Part shown: one piece after another, positions 63,947-64,000 of the stretch
Layout: every line of letters starts with the position of its first letter
Position numbering within the stretch: position 1 is the first letter of the stretch
Origin: Planctomycetota bacterium
GTDB taxonomy: Bacteria; Planctomycetota; UBA1135; GCA-002686595
Assembly (NCBI GenBank): GCA_028823345.1
Contig: JAPKBR010000005.1
Coordinates: forward strand, 39,544-103,543
Direction: 5' to 3'
Length of the DNA: 64,000 nucleotides
Notes under the pieces: generated by a model
What the model saw: only the letters and a program-made list of their open reading frames with translations
Told to the model about the DNA's origin: nothing
The model's database searches: none
Translations under genes and position numbers: made by a program

Positions 63947-64000
63947 TAAGGGGGGGTTCTGGAGTGCTTCCTGAATCCCTGATCGGGCAGAGTATACGCC

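Noticed and set aside
1..64000. tRNA, rRNA, CRISPR or phage genes
   Set aside because: No T-loop-type motifs with paired arms, no evenly spaced repeats, and no integrase or structural phage proteins were seen.

Overview
The window looks like chromosomal DNA of a Planctomycetota bacterium. It is GC-rich and gene-dense, and several genes start without an obvious Shine-Dalgarno sequence. It carries families typical of this phylum: DUF1501, planctomycete cytochrome plus DUF1549/DUF1553, the PVC-type membrane-bound dehydrogenase with a terminal cytochrome c, ThuA and DUF1080 sugar-processing proteins, FAD_oxidored enzymes, and many secreted proteins. This assignment is inference from gene content; no rRNA gene is present. 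I saw no tRNA, rRNA, CRISPR array or recognisable transposase.

Layout. 1-2399: a matrixin-like protease (5' end outside the window), a TerC membrane protein and an SGNH lipoprotein. 2550-12740: a TMTC-like membrane/TPR protein, pyrK, a TPR-like lipoprotein, an ABC-F ATPase, argS, apt and a FliA/WhiG-type sigma factor with a terminator. 12875-20220: a membrane glycosyltransferase candidate, a possible 49-aa membrane peptide, an M43-type metalloprotease, an FAD oxidoreductase and an orphan metal/cobalamin-type binding protein. 20248-25859: a Sel1-repeat protein, an Fe-S/TPR fusion and a large secreted protein. 25883-30689: a putative selenoprotein, fbp, an M1 peptidase and an alpha/beta hydrolase. 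30890-40127: a cluster for extracytoplasmic sugar oxidation and hydrolysis (cytochrome c, sorbosone dehydrogenase-DUF1080 fusion, cyanophycinase-like peptidase, ThuA-DUF1080-DUF1080, and a convergent PVC dehydrogenase-cytochrome). 40215-47100: a small conserved-looking protein, a GDD-repeat secreted protein, a sulfatase-fold lipoprotein and korAB. 47126-55033: rhodanese and cysQ, then a DUF1501/WD40-cytochrome/PSD1 operon, bracketed by a 123-bp direct repeat of the rhodanese-cysQ junction. 55086-63946: secreted and membrane proteins, and a four-gene operon with two alkaline-phosphatase-superfamily enzymes.

The most exciting observation is at 25883-26965 on the minus strand. Two open frames of one thioredoxin-like secreted protein are joined by a single in-frame TGA. 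Just after it lies an 8-bp hairpin with a 5-nt loop containing GU, 24 nt downstream of the TGA. This is the geometry of a bacterial SECIS element, so I propose selenocysteine at residue 112. Other points of interest are a ~135-residue C-terminal domain shared by three otherwise unrelated secreted proteins, the 123-bp repeat around the PSD1 operon, a protein with about twelve D-x-x-G-x-D-x-Y-like repeats, and a terminator-like hairpin in the leader of the Sel1 gene.
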